Below are positions 1 to 11,411 of a DNA stretch of 53,202 nucleotides, one piece after another. A program made the translations under genes and the position numbers. This DNA comes from Actinomycetota bacterium. Its GTDB lineage: Bacteria > Actinomycetota > Actinomycetes > Streptosporangiales > Streptosporangiaceae. The stretch lies in assembly GCA_027314595.1 (NCBI GenBank), contig DAHVAN010000450.1:1-53202 (forward strand). The letters run 5' to 3'. Position 1 is the stretch's first letter. Each line of letters starts with the position of its first letter. The notes under the pieces were generated by a model, which saw only the letters and a program-made list of their open reading frames with translations, did no database searches and was not told the DNA's origin.

Positions 1-703
1 ACCGGGCCGGGACGGCGCGGCGCAGGGAGGCGGCTATCGCGGCGGCCGCGGCGCCCGGGTCGGGCGCCCCGGTGATGGGGCGGCCGATGACCAGGAGGTC
101 GGCTCCGGCGAGGATGGCCTCCTCGGGAGTGGCGACGCGCGCCTGGTCGTGCGGGTCCGCTCCCGCGGGGCGGACACCCGGGGTGATCAGCGTCACGTCC
201 GGGCCCACCTCGGCCCGGACGGCGGCCACCTCCTGCGGGGAGCAGACGAGCCCGCGGGCGCCGGCCCTGACCGCCATCACGGAGAGCCGGCGCACCACGT
301 CGCCGACCGGGTCGGGGACGCCCATCGAGTGCAGGTCGGCGTCGCCAAGAGAGGTCAGTATGGTCACCGCGGCGATGCTCGTGCCCGGCGCCGACTCGAC
401 CGCGGCGCGGACCATGTCCGGGCCGCCGGACGCGTGCACGGTGAGGATCTCCGGGCGCAGCCGGGAGACGGCGCGGGCGGCGCCGGCCACCGTCGCCGGG
501 ATGTCGTACAGCTTCAGGTCGAGGAACACCTCGACCCCGCTCGCCCCGCGCACCGTGGCCACCACGTCGGGGCCGTAACGCAGGTAGAGCTCCAAGCCGA
601 TCTTCACGGTCGACACGTGCGGGGTGACGAGCGCCGCCCAGCGCGCCGCCGTATCCAAGTCCGGTGCGTCGAGCGCGACGGCGACCGGTGCTGACCTGCT
701 CAC
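1..703 (-). CDS. pyrF: Orotidine 5'-phosphate decarboxylase (3' end cut by window edge)
   Basis: Decarboxylates OMP to UMP, the last step of de novo pyrimidine synthesis, in the cytosol. I translated the minus strand from a GTG at 703 preceded by GAAGGGAG. The product begins MSRSAPVAVALDAPDLD and carries the family's catalytic segment DLKLYDIPAT near residues 60-70, then a C-terminal ITPGVRP phosphate-binding stretch. The 234 codons visible are close to the usual 230-240 of the short bacterial family, so only a few residues should be missing at the window edge. It is the last visible gene of the pyr operon, 173 bp downstream of pyrD, a much longer gap than elsewhere in the operon. Confidence 0.93.
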   Translation of the reverse strand, partial: MSRSAPVAVALDAPDLDTAARWAALVTPHVSTVKIGLELYLRYGPDVVATVRGASGVEVFLDLKLYDIPATVAGAARAVSRLRPEILTVHASGGPDMVRAAVESAPGTSIAAVTILTSLGDADLHSMGVPDPVGDVVRRLSVMAVRAGARGLVCSPQEVAAVRAEVGPDVTLITPGVRPAGADPHDQARVATPEEAILAGADLLVIGRPITGAPDPGAAAAAIAASLRRAVPAR

Positions 704-876
704 GCCAGGCTCCCTTCTCGCTGTACCTGCCACGCTCGCCCTCCTGGCCGCCTTCGCGCGCCGTCTTCCCTCGTCGCTCGTCGCCACCAGCGCTCCTCAC
801 TCCTCGGTCCAGACGGCACGGCGGCCACTCGGCTCGCTGTACCCCTGCCACGCTCGCGGGACGCAGAACTCCCCCG
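704..876 (-). repeat. pyrD-pyrF spacer with a direct repeat
   Basis: The 173-bp spacer holds two copies of a 23-25 bp sequence (plus strand 717-739 and 833-857). They differ only by two extra C's in the second copy. On the pyr strand they read GCGAGCGTGGCAGG, then TACAGCGAG. The second copy on the transcript ends just before the pyrF ribosome-binding site. No gene is seen here. Confidence 0.6.
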
Positions 877-1845
877 TCACACCCAACTGTGGCGCGGTGC
901 CACGTACCCGAGCGCCCCGGCGGGCTGGTGAGCACCGCCCACGATGTCTGATACCCGGTCCACGCCCCGTGCCACAAGTTCCTCCTCAAGCTCCCGCTGA
1001 ATTCGCGAGCAGGCCGAAGGATCGTGGAAGAGCACCGTCCCCACCGCGACGAGCGCGGCACCGGCGAGCAGCAGTTCCAGCGCATCGCGGCCGGTCCGCA
1101 CGCCGCCGGCGCCGATGATCGGCACGTCGGGCAGCGCCTCGCGGACCTGCCAGACGCAGCGCACCGCGACCGGGCGGATCGCGGGCCCGGACAGCCCGCC
1201 GGCCAGGCCGGCCAGCGCGGGCCGCAGCGTCACCGGGTCGATGGCCATGCCAGGGACCGTGTTGATCATGGAAAGGCCGTCCGCGCCCGCGGACGCGCAG
1301 GCACGGGCCACGGCGACGATGTCGGTCACCTCGGGTGACAGCTTGGCGAAGACCGGGATGTCGTACCTGGCGCTGCCGCGCACCGCGGCGACCACCTGGC
1401 CGGCCGCGGCCGGGTCGAGGGCGAACGGCCGTCCCGCCGCGGACGCGTCCGGGCAGCCGAGGTTGACCTCGATGGCGGTCACGCCCGCCGCGTCGGACAG
1501 CCGCGAGGCGAGTTCGCCGTACTCGCTGGCGCTGTGGCCCGCGACGCTCACCACGGCGCGCGCGCCGCGCGACAGCAGCCACGGCAGGTCCCGCTGCAGG
1601 AACCCGTCGATGCCCGGCCCCTGCAGGCCAGGGGAGGACAGCAGGCCGCTGGGCGTCTCGGCGATCCTCGGGGCGGGGTTGCCCGCCCGCGGCTCAAGCG
1701 TCACCGACTTGGTGATCACCGCGCCGATCCGCGCCACGTCGGTGAACTGGGCCAGTTCGCGGCCCGAGCCGGCGCAGCCGGACGCGGTCAGGATCGGGCT
1801 GGGCACGTCCAGGTGCCCGATGCGGGTGCGCAGGTCAGCCGGCAT
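877..1845 (-). CDS. pyrD: Dihydroorotate dehydrogenase, class 1B catalytic subunit
   Basis: Oxidises dihydroorotate to orotate with FMN. With PyrK it forms the NAD+-dependent heterotetramer of class 1B. The 322-aa product shows the TIM-barrel signatures: TASGCAGSG near the N-terminus, EVNLGCPD (containing the class 1 active-site Cys), VFAKLSPEVTD, MINTVPG and the phosphate-binding IGAGGVRTGRDALELL. The start is the ATG at 1845, with GGGGGAG 8 nt upstream. The open frame continues upstream, but only with Pro/Arg-rich non-homologous sequence antisense to the pyrK tail. Its 5' end overlaps pyrK by 11 nt, consistent with translational coupling and 1:1 subunit synthesis. Confidence 0.93.
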   Translation of the reverse strand: MPADLRTRIGHLDVPSPILTASGCAGSGRELAQFTDVARIGAVITKSVTLEPRAGNPAPRIAETPSGLLSSPGLQGPGIDGFLQRDLPWLLSRGARAVVSVAGHSASEYGELASRLSDAAGVTAIEVNLGCPDASAAGRPFALDPAAAGQVVAAVRGSARYDIPVFAKLSPEVTDIVAVARACASAGADGLSMINTVPGMAIDPVTLRPALAGLAGGLSGPAIRPVAVRCVWQVREALPDVPIIGAGGVRTGRDALELLLAGAALVAVGTVLFHDPSACSRIQRELEEELVARGVDRVSDIVGGAHQPAGALGYVAPRHSWV

Positions 1846-2833
1846 GCGAGCGCTCCCCCGCGGCGCCTGGGGCAGCGGTGCCTGGGGCTGTCGAAGCGGG
1901 CGGGCCGGGCGGGGCCGGCACGGCCGGGGCGCCCGGGGCGCCGGACGCGCCGGGGCGCGGCTGCCAGCCGGGCGCACCGAGCGCGTCGAAGGGGATCGTG
2001 CCCACGTCGTCCCAGCGCACCAGGTCGCCGCGGAACACCGGCCCCTCCACGCAGGCCCGCACCATCCGCGTGATCCCGTCGTTGCCCACGGCCGGCAGCA
2101 CGCACCCCATGCACAGGCCGGTGCCGCACGTCATCGCCGGCTCGGACACCAGCGCCTGCACCGGGATCGCGTACCGCCCGGCGAGCGCGCACACCGCGTG
2201 CAGCACGCTGAGCGGCGCGGACGCGTAGATCACGTCGGTGCGCGCCTGCTGCACCAGCGTAGGCAGCATGTCCACCACCGAACCACGCGAGCCCAGCGAC
2301 CCGTCGGTCGTGGTGATCACCGCCGAGCGCCCGGTCCGCCGCGCGGTCAGCGCGCCGAACACCCGGTCCGCGCTCTGCGCGCCGAGCAGGTAGTCCGTGG
2401 GGCAGCCCCGGTCGGCCAGTTTCGCCGCGCGGGCGAACACGGGGGCGGCGCCGGCGCCGACGCCGAGCAGCAGGCAGGAGGCCGGGTCCCGCGGCACGGG
2501 GAACGGCCGCCCCAGGGGCCCGACGACGTCGAGGACATCACGCGAACGGCATTCGGCGAGCCACTGCGCCCCCGGCTCGCGCGGCAGGAACACGAACTCC
2601 ACGGTGCCGCCGTGGTCCGGCCGCACGTCGTGCACCGAGAACGTGCGCCTCGCGAGCATGGCGCTGTTCGGCCCGCCGACCGCGATGGCGATGAACTGGC
2701 CCGGCCGCAGCCGCGTGGCGATCGCCGGGGCGACCACCGTCATGGCCACGTACGCGTCGACCCGGCGCACCGTCAGCACCGTCCCGCGCACCTGAACCGG
2801 TGCCACCCCGCCCTCCCGATCTGCTTGCGCCAT
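1835..2833 (-). CDS. pyrK: Dihydroorotate dehydrogenase electron-transfer subunit (FAD, 2Fe-2S)
   Basis: Passes electrons from the FMN of PyrD through a 2Fe-2S cluster and FAD to NAD+. At 332 aa it has an N-terminal FAD-binding barrel (RRTFSVHDV), a nucleotide-binding region starting with LLLGVGAGAAPVFA, and a C-terminal cluster motif with Cys residues in MTCGTGLCMGC plus a fourth Cys in VRACVEGPVF. This is the arrangement expected for PyrK. The last ~45 residues are a Pro/Ala/Gly-rich tail absent from typical ~260-aa family members. It lies 7 nt downstream of carB and overlaps pyrD. Confidence 0.92.
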   Translation of the reverse strand: MAQADREGGVAPVQVRGTVLTVRRVDAYVAMTVVAPAIATRLRPGQFIAIAVGGPNSAMLARRTFSVHDVRPDHGGTVEFVFLPREPGAQWLAECRSRDVLDVVGPLGRPFPVPRDPASCLLLGVGAGAAPVFARAAKLADRGCPTDYLLGAQSADRVFGALTARRTGRSAVITTTDGSLGSRGSVVDMLPTLVQQARTDVIYASAPLSVLHAVCALAGRYAIPVQALVSEPAMTCGTGLCMGCVLPAVGNDGITRMVRACVEGPVFRGDLVRWDDVGTIPFDALGAPGWQPRPGASGAPGAPAVPAPPGPPASTAPGTAAPGAAGERSHAG

Positions 2834-2840
2834 GCACCCC

Positions 2841-6191
<3,351 letters not shown>

Positions 6192-6256
6192 CGCTCACCT
6201 CACCCATGATCGTGGATCGATAACCAGGCTCTGGCATGGATAGTGATCCATGCTGT

Positions 6257-7558
6257 TCATGATTGCTGCTCCATCAGGGCGCAGAACTGGTCGAAGAGGT
6301 CTACCGCGTCGTGCGGGCCCGGGGCGGCCTCGGGGTGGTACTGGACGCTGAAGGCGGGGCGGTCGAGCAGGCGGATGCCCTCGACCACGCCGTCGTTGAG
6401 GTTGACGTGGCTCACCACGGCCTCGCCGTACGGGGTGCCGAACGGCGCCGGCTCCCGGGGGCCGGCCTCCCGAAGGCCCCCCGCGTGGAAGGGCGGCCCG
6501 CCCTCCCATGCCTCCCCGGCCCTGGTCTCGCTGGCCTCGCTGGCTCCGGCGGCCTCAGGGGAACCCGAGACCTCTCCCGTCCGCGGGGGCAGGCCGGCCG
6601 CGAAGCCATGGTTGTGGCTGGTGATGTAGACGCGGCCGGTGGCCAGGTCCATCACCGGCTGGTTGACGCCGCGATGCCCGTACCTGAGCTTGTAGGTCTT
6701 CAGGCCGAGCGCCAGGGCGAGGATCTGGCTGCCCAGGCAGATGCCGAAGGCCGGCACGCCAGCCGCGAGGACGCCGCGCATCGCGGCCACCGCGTATCCG
6801 GCGGCTGCCGGGTCGCCCGGGCCGTTGCTGAAGAACACCCCGTCCGGGCTCGCGGCCAGGATCTCGGCGGCGGTCGCCGTGGCGGGCAGCACCAGGACCT
6901 CGCAGCCCCGCACGGCCATGTTGCGGGGTGTGGCGGCCTTGATGCCGAGGTCGACGGCGGCGACCCGGTACCTGGTCCCGACGCCGGCCGGCGGGCTGAC
7001 CGTGTACGGCTGCGGCGTGGTGACGACGCGCGCCAGGTCGGCGCCGGTCATCCCAGGGCTGGCGAGCACCCGGCCGAGCAGCCGCTCCGGGTCGTCCTCC
7101 ACGGTGGAGACGCCCGCCCGCATCGCGCCGCGGGACCTGATCCGCATCGTCAGCGCCCGGGTGCCCTGCACGGCGATGCCCGTGATCTGCTGGGCGCGCA
7201 GCTCGTCGTCCAGGGTGCGGCGGGCCCGCCAGCTCGAGGCGAGCCCGGATAGCTCGCGCACCACGTAGCCGCTCACCCAGATCCGGCGCGACTCCGGGTC
7301 CTCGTCGTTGACGCCGGTGTTGCCGATGTGCGGAGCGGTCATCGCCACGATCTGACCGCAGTAGGACGGGTCGGTCAGCGTCTCCTGGTACCCGGTCATC
7401 CCGGTGTTGAAGACCATCTCGCCGAACGTCTCGCCGGGCGCGCCGAAGCCCGCGCCGCGCAGCGTGGTGCCGTCCTCAAGGACGAGCATGGCGTCCTGGC
7501 GGCTCTGCGGGCTCCGGGGGGGACGGCCCCCCGGCACCCCGGGGCCGGCCTGAGTCAT
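6257..7558 (-). CDS. carA: Carbamoyl-phosphate synthase small (glutaminase) subunit
   Basis: Hydrolyses glutamine and channels ammonia to CarB. The start is the ATG at 7558, which shares ATGA with the pyrC stop. A second possible start lies 23 codons in, at MLVLEDG. The class I amidotransferase domain has the nucleophile Cys in FGICLGSQ and the catalytic His-Glu in YHPEAAPGPHD. Unusually, about 45 Gly/Ala/Glu/Pro-rich residues (nt ~6430-6590) are inserted between NHGFAAGLPPR and TPYGEAVVSHV, where relatives run straight on. The reading frame stays open through the insert, so the enzyme is probably functional with a long surface loop. Family assignment is secure; the insert's role is unknown. 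Confidence 0.95.
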   Translation of the reverse strand: MTQAGPGVPGGRPPRSPQSRQDAMLVLEDGTTLRGAGFGAPGETFGEMVFNTGMTGYQETLTDPSYCGQIVAMTAPHIGNTGVNDEDPESRRIWVSGYVVRELSGLASSWRARRTLDDELRAQQITGIAVQGTRALTMRIRSRGAMRAGVSTVEDDPERLLGRVLASPGMTGADLARVVTTPQPYTVSPPAGVGTRYRVAAVDLGIKAATPRNMAVRGCEVLVLPATATAAEILAASPDGVFFSNGPGDPAAAGYAVAAMRGVLAAGVPAFGICLGSQILALALGLKTYKLRYGHRGVNQPVMDLATGRVYITSHNHGFAAGLPPRTGEVSGSPEAAGASEASETRAGEAWEGGPPFHAGGLREAGPREPAPFGTPYGEAVVSHVNLNDGVVEGIRLLDRPAFSVQYHPEAAPGPHDAVDLFDQFCALMEQQS

Positions 7559-8850
7559 CGCGTGACCTTCCCGTCTAGGACCGTGCACACCCCGCGCAGG
7601 AAGGTGGCGTGCACCTTGCCGGGCAGCGCCATGCCGGCGAACGGGCTGTTCCCGCTCTTGGACGCGTGGGCCGCCGGGTTCACCGGCTCGGGCGGCGCGG
7701 CCGGATCGTACAGCGTCAGGCTGGCCGGGCCGCCGGGCGCTATCGGCGCGCCGTGGCCGGGCACCCGGCCGATCGCCGCCGGGCGCGCGGACATCCGGTC
7801 GGCGACCCCGGCCCAGTCGAGCAGGCCGGTGTCCACCATGGCGAGCTGCACCACGCGCAGCGCGGTCTCCAGGCCGGTCATCCCGTTGGCGGCCGCCGCC
7901 CACTCGGTCTCCTTGGCCTCGACCGGGTGCGGCGCGTGGTCGGTGGCCACGCAGTCGATGGTGCCGTCCGCCAGCCCGGCGCGCAGCGCGTCGATGTCGG
8001 CGCGCGTCCGCAGCGGCGGGTTGACCTTGAACACCGTGTCGTACCCCTCGGCGAGGTCGTCGGTGAGCAGCAGGTGGTGCGGCGTGACCTCGGCCGTCAC
8101 CCGCCAGCCCTTCGACTTGGCCCAGCGGATGATCTCCACCGAGCCGGCCGTGGACACGTGGCAGACGTGCAGCGCGGAGCCGGTGTGCGCGGCCAGCAGG
8201 CAGTCCCTGGCGATGATCGCCTCCTCGGCGGCGGCCGGCCAGCCGGCCAGGCCGAGCCTGCTGGCCACCTCACCCTCGTTCAGCTGGGCGCCCTCGGTGA
8301 GGCGCGGCTCCTGAGCGTGCTGGGCGATCACGCCGTCGAACGCCTTGACGTACTCAAGGGCCCGGCGCATCAGCAGCGGGTCCGCGACGCAGAAGCCGTC
8401 GTCGGAGAAGACGCGCACGGCGGCGGCCGAGTCGGCCATCGCGCCGAGCTCGGCGAGTTGCCTGCCGCCGAGCGCGACCGTGACGGCGCCCACCGGGCGG
8501 ACGTCGCAGTACCCGGCCTGCCGGCCGAGCCGCCAGACCTGCTCGACGACCCCGGCGGTGTCGGCGACCGGTTCGGTGTTGGCCATCGCGTGCACCGCGG
8601 TGTACCCGCCAAGCGCGGCGGCCCTGGTGCCCGTCTGCACCGTCTCGGCGTCCTCACGGCCCGGCTCGCGCAGGTGGGTGTGCAGGTCGACGAGTCCGGG
8701 CAGGGCGATCAGTCCCGTCCCGTCCAGGACGCGCGCGCCCGGAGCAGACAGGGCGGCGCCGACGCCGGCGAACTCGCCGTCGGCGACGGACAGGTCCACG
8801 ACCGGGCCGCCGCACACGGACACGCCCCTGATCAGCCATTGCTCGCTCAA
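7555..8850 (-). CDS. pyrC: Dihydroorotase (class I)
   Basis: Cyclises N-carbamoyl-L-aspartate to dihydroorotate in a zinc-dependent amidohydrolase fold. The 431-aa protein has the metal-binding DLHTHLREPG motif at residues 55-64, a conserved SDDGFCV stretch and the C-terminal CVATDHAPH motif. The GSALHVCHVSTAGSVE segment is typical of the long (~430 aa) bacterial class I enzymes, as opposed to the shorter E. coli class II type. The start ATG at 8850 is preceded by GGAAAGGACGG. There are 28 nt between it and pyrB and a 4-nt stop/start overlap with carA. Confidence 0.95.
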   Translation of the reverse strand: MSEQWLIRGVSVCGGPVVDLSVADGEFAGVGAALSAPGARVLDGTGLIALPGLVDLHTHLREPGREDAETVQTGTRAAALGGYTAVHAMANTEPVADTAGVVEQVWRLGRQAGYCDVRPVGAVTVALGGRQLAELGAMADSAAAVRVFSDDGFCVADPLLMRRALEYVKAFDGVIAQHAQEPRLTEGAQLNEGEVASRLGLAGWPAAAEEAIIARDCLLAAHTGSALHVCHVSTAGSVEIIRWAKSKGWRVTAEVTPHHLLLTDDLAEGYDTVFKVNPPLRTRADIDALRAGLADGTIDCVATDHAPHPVEAKETEWAAAANGMTGLETALRVVQLAMVDTGLLDWAGVADRMSARPAAIGRVPGHGAPIAPGGPASLTLYDPAAPPEPVNPAAHASKSGNSPFAGMALPGKVHATFLRGVCTVLDGKVTR

Positions 8851-8878
8851 GGAGCCGTCCTTTCCGTCGTCTTCGCGG

Positions 8879-9802
8879 TCACGCCGCCTCCCCCGCGCCG
8901 CCGAGCAGCAGGTACAGGACCGCCATGCGCACGGTCACCCCGTTGCTCACCTGGGCCACGATCGTCGACCGCGGCGAGTCCGCGACCTCGGCCGCGATCT
9001 CCACGCCGCGGTTCATCGGGCCCGGGTGCATGACGATCGCGTGCTCGGGCAGCAGCGCCATCCGCCCGGCGTCGAGCCCGTAGCGCCGCCGGTACTCGCG
9101 GACGCTGGGGAAGTACGCGGCGGTCATCCGCTCCTGCTGCACGCGCAGCATCATCACCACGTCGGTCTTGCGCAGTTCGGCGTCGAAGTCGTAGCTGACC
9201 TGGCACGGCCAGGTCTGCACGGCGTACGGCATCAGGGTGGGCGGGGCGACCAGGGTCACCTCGGCGCCGAGCGTGCTGAGCAGCAGCACGTTGGACCTGG
9301 CCACCCGGCTGTGCAGCACGTCACCGACGATCGTCACCCGCACGCCGTCGGGGCCGCCGAGCCGCTGCCTGATCGTGAACGCGTCGAGCAGCGCCTGCGT
9401 GGGGTGCTCGTGCGTGCCGTCGCCCGCGTTCACCACGCTGCCCGACACCCAGCCGGCCAGCCGGTGCGGCGCACCGGACGCGCCGTGCCTGATGACCACC
9501 GCGTCGGCGCCCATCGCCTCCAGGGTCAGCGCGGTGTCCTTGAGACTCTCCCCCTTGGCCACGCTCGACCCCCGGGCGGAGAAGTTGATCACGTCGGCGG
9601 ACAGCCGCTTGGCCGCCGCCTCGAACGAGGTCCTTGTCCTTGTCGAGTCCTCGTAGAAGAGGTTGACGACCGTCAGGCCGCGCAGCGTGGGGAGCTTCCT
9701 GATCGGGCGGCCCGCCACGCTGGCCAGTTCCGCCGCGGTGTCGAGGATGAGCAGCGCGTCGTCGCGGCTGAGGTCGCCGGCGGAGATCAGATGGCGCTTC
9801 AC
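8879..9802 (-). CDS. pyrB: Aspartate carbamoyltransferase catalytic subunit
   Basis: Condenses carbamoyl phosphate and aspartate to N-carbamoylaspartate. At 307 aa it shows the carbamoyl-phosphate loop STRTRTSFE at residues 53-61, [16 protein letters not shown] and the aspartate-binding [10 protein letters not shown]. No pyrI regulatory gene is present, as expected for Gram-positive type enzymes. The start ATG at 9802 overlaps the pyrR stop by 4 nt (ATGA), so the two genes should be translationally coupled. Confidence 0.96.
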   Translation of the reverse strand: MKRHLISAGDLSRDDALLILDTAAELASVAGRPIRKLPTLRGLTVVNLFYEDSTRTRTSFEAAAKRLSADVINFSARGSSVAKGESLKDTALTLEAMGADAVVIRHGASGAPHRLAGWVSGSVVNAGDGTHEHPTQALLDAFTIRQRLGGPDGVRVTIVGDVLHSRVARSNVLLLSTLGAEVTLVAPPTLMPYAVQTWPCQVSYDFDAELRKTDVVMMLRVQQERMTAAYFPSVREYRRRYGLDAGRMALLPEHAIVMHPGPMNRGVEIAAEVADSPRSTIVAQVSNGVTVRMAVLYLLLGGAGEAA

Positions 9803-10386
9803 TGGCCGCGCTCCCCCAGCAGCACGCAGTCCTGGCCGTCGGACTCCCCGAGCAGCACCCGCACCACCTCGCGATGCGCCGTGGGCAGGTTCTTTCCCAC
9901 GTAGTCCGCGCGGATCGGAAGCTCGCGGTGACCGCGGTCGACGAGCACGGCGAGCTGGACGGCGCGCGGCCGGCCCAGGTCGTTGAGCGCGTCGAGCGCG
10001 GCCCGGATGGTCCGGCCTGAGAACAGCACGTCGTCGACGAGGACGACCGTCTTGCCGTCCACACCGTCGGCGGGCACCTCGGTCCGCTGCAGCGCCCGCG
10101 CGGGCCGCAGCCGCAGGTCGTCGCGGTGCATCGTGACGTCGAGCGAGCCATACGGCGCCGGGGTTCCCTCGAACTCGCCGATCCGCCCGGCCAGGCGGCG
10201 GGCCAGCGGAACTCCCCGGGTCGGGATGCCCATCAGGACTATCCCCTCGCCGCCGTGGGTGCGCTCAAGGATCTCGTGCGCGATACGGCTCAGCGCGCGA
10301 CGGATCTCCTCCGGAGTGAGCACCGCTTTCCAGCCAGGACTGCCTGCGTCTTGCTCATGGCCCGGTCCAGGCCGCATCGCGCACAC
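9799..10386 (-). CDS. pyrR: Bifunctional pyr operon RNA-binding regulator / uracil phosphoribosyltransferase
   Basis: First gene of the pyr operon. PyrR binds pyr leader RNA in response to UMP/UTP and can have weak uracil phosphoribosyltransferase activity. The 195-aa protein contains the PRPP loop [13 protein letters not shown] (~residues 113-125), [13 protein letters not shown] and a basic RNA-binding surface. The chosen start is GTG at 10386, with AAGGAGG 9 nt upstream. An in-frame ATG three codons later has poorer spacing. The leader directly upstream contains the predicted target hairpin, which sits beside the ribosome-binding site. That fits translational repression of its own operon rather than an antiterminator switch. 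Confidence 0.94.
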   Translation of the reverse strand: MCAMRPGPGHEQDAGSPGWKAVLTPEEIRRALSRIAHEILERTHGGEGIVLMGIPTRGVPLARRLAGRIGEFEGTPAPYGSLDVTMHRDDLRLRPARALQRTEVPADGVDGKTVVLVDDVLFSGRTIRAALDALNDLGRPRAVQLAVLVDRGHRELPIRADYVGKNLPTAHREVVRVLLGESDGQDCVLLGERGQ

Positions 10387-10395
10387 CAGTCACGA

Positions 10396-10423
10396 CCTCC
10401 TTCCCCGTCTCACGGGACGGTCC
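10396..10423 (-). promoter_or_regulatory. PyrR-binding hairpin next to pyrR ribosome-binding site
   Basis: On the pyr transcript the arms CCGTC (10420-10416) and GACGG (10409-10405) enclose the hexaloop CCGTGA. This fits the PyrR binding-loop pattern UCCNGNGAGR, as in B. subtilis loops of type CNGNGA. The pyrR Shine-Dalgarno AAGGAGG follows within 4 nt. No terminator-like U tract is present, so bound PyrR probably blocks ribosome loading. The motif is seen; the mechanism is inferred. Confidence 0.72.
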
Positions 10424-10587
10424 TTAAAGGATGCCTACCGCCACAACCGTACCAGGCCAGTGCGCGCGCGCGGGCCGGGATCATTTCCCCGGCGCCGCCT
10501 CACGCCCGCTGAAGCGTCCGTCACTGTCAGGCTGTCCCGTGAAATCCCGTATCGCCAGATCTGGTCCCGCTTGGTGACCACAGAAGT

Positions 10588-10603
10588 TGTGATTTAGATC
10601 ACT
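10588..10603 (+). promoter_or_regulatory. CRP-like operator
   Basis: TGTGA and TCACT separated by TTTAGA match the TGTGA-N6-TCACA consensus used by E. coli CRP and the actinobacterial Crp/Rv3676 in 9 of 10 positions. The site overlaps the -35 of the candidate distal bldD promoter. An outer CCACAG/CTGTGG inverted repeat (10578 and 10602) surrounds it. Confidence 0.5.
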
Positions 10604-10777
10604 GTGGACATACGCTGTCATTACGTTCCGAGAGCACGGGCGACCTCCCATCGGGCCGCCCGGCACAGGGGAAAGCCGATTACACCGGGGGTTGCCGCGT
10701 TCAGAGGGAGGATAGCGAGGGGTCCGGGAGGGACAGGCCGGTTACTGGACGAGTTCAACCAGTTTTTGCCATTCGGC

Positions 10778-10819
10778 TTGACGTTGTCGCTCTCGCCGCC
10801 TACCGTCACTGAGCGTAAC
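10778..10819 (+). promoter_or_regulatory. bldD promoter with BldD-box autoregulatory site
   Basis: TTGACG (10778-10783), a 17-bp spacer and TACCGT (10801-10806) form a good sigma-70-type promoter with a start near 10813. The 15-bp sequence at 10805-10819 (GTCACTGAGCGTAAC) matches the published BldD consensus NTNACNCWGNGTNAN with one mismatch. It covers the -10/+1 region, as expected for autorepression. An 11-bp palindrome GTAACCGTTAC (10815-10825) overlaps it. Confidence 0.65.
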
Positions 10820-10859
10820 CGTTACCGTAAGCGACGACTGGCCGGGAAACCGAGGAAAA

Positions 10860-11357
10860 ATGCCATCTGAGTACGCCAAGACACTGGGCGCGCGGCTGCG
10901 CGCCATCCGCACCCAGCAGGGACTCTCGCTGCACGGCGTTGAGGAGAAGTCCCGCGGACGGTGGAAGGCCGTCGTGGTCGGTTCGTACGAGCGCGGGGAC
11001 CGCTCGGTGACCGTTCAGAAGCTCGCCGAACTGGCCGAGTTCTACGGTGTCCCGGTCTCCGAGCTCCTGCCCGGCGACGCCGCCCCGACCCCTATCGCGA
11101 CCGCGCCCAAGCTCGTGATCGACCTTGAGCGCATGAACTCGCTGCCGAAGGAGAAGGTCGGCCCGCTCGCCCGCTACGTGGCCACCATCCAGGCGCAGCG
11201 CGGCGACTACAACGGCCGGGTGCTGTCGGTCAGGCACGAGGACCTGCGCTCGCTCGCCGTCATCTACGACAAGTCGCCCGCCGACCTCACCGACGAGCTC
11301 ATCAGCTGGGGCGTGCTCGACGCCGACGCGCGCAGCACCGCCATCGAGTCCTTCTGA
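10860..11357 (+). CDS. bldD: Developmental master regulator BldD (c-di-GMP-responsive HTH repressor)
   Basis: Represses sporulation genes during vegetative growth when dimerised by cyclic di-GMP (established for Streptomyces). The 165-aa protein has an N-terminal XRE-type helix-turn-helix (about residues 8-70; TLGARLRAIRTQQGLSLHGVE, SYERGDRSV) and a C-terminal domain with the c-di-GMP signature RXD-X8-RXXD. Here that is R114-G-D116 and R125-H-E-D128, at the same residue numbers as in Streptomyces BldD. The start ATG at 10860 follows GAGG. It is divergent from the pyr operon and ends at a strong hairpin terminator. Confidence 0.95.
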   Translation: MPSEYAKTLGARLRAIRTQQGLSLHGVEEKSRGRWKAVVVGSYERGDRSVTVQKLAELAEFYGVPVSELLPGDAAPTPIATAPKLVIDLERMNSLPKEKVGPLARYVATIQAQRGDYNGRVLSVRHEDLRSLAVIYDKSPADLTDELISWGVLDADARSTAIESF

Positions 11358-11362
11358 TACCG

Positions 11363-11394
11363 CCGCCCGCCCGGCCAATCGCCGGGCGGGCGGG
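11363..11394. terminator. Hairpin between convergent bldD and HEPN gene
   Basis: A perfect 13-bp GC stem (11363-11375 with 11381-11393) and 5-nt loop CAATC lie 6 nt after the bldD stop. No U tract follows. It lies between two convergent genes and could serve both strands. Confidence 0.75.
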
Positions 11395-11411
11395 TCAGTC
11401 TCGATTGCCCG

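Larger units (their letters stand above)
10387..10859. other. Divergent pyr/bldD control region
   Basis: 473 bp with no gene. It contains the PyrR hairpin leader at the pyr end, a CRP-like site (10588-10603), a possible distal bldD promoter (TTGTGA at 10587, 18-bp spacer, TACGCT at 10611), the proximal bldD promoter and a BldD-type operator. GC content is lower than in the flanking genes around 10540-10630. Confidence 0.6.
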
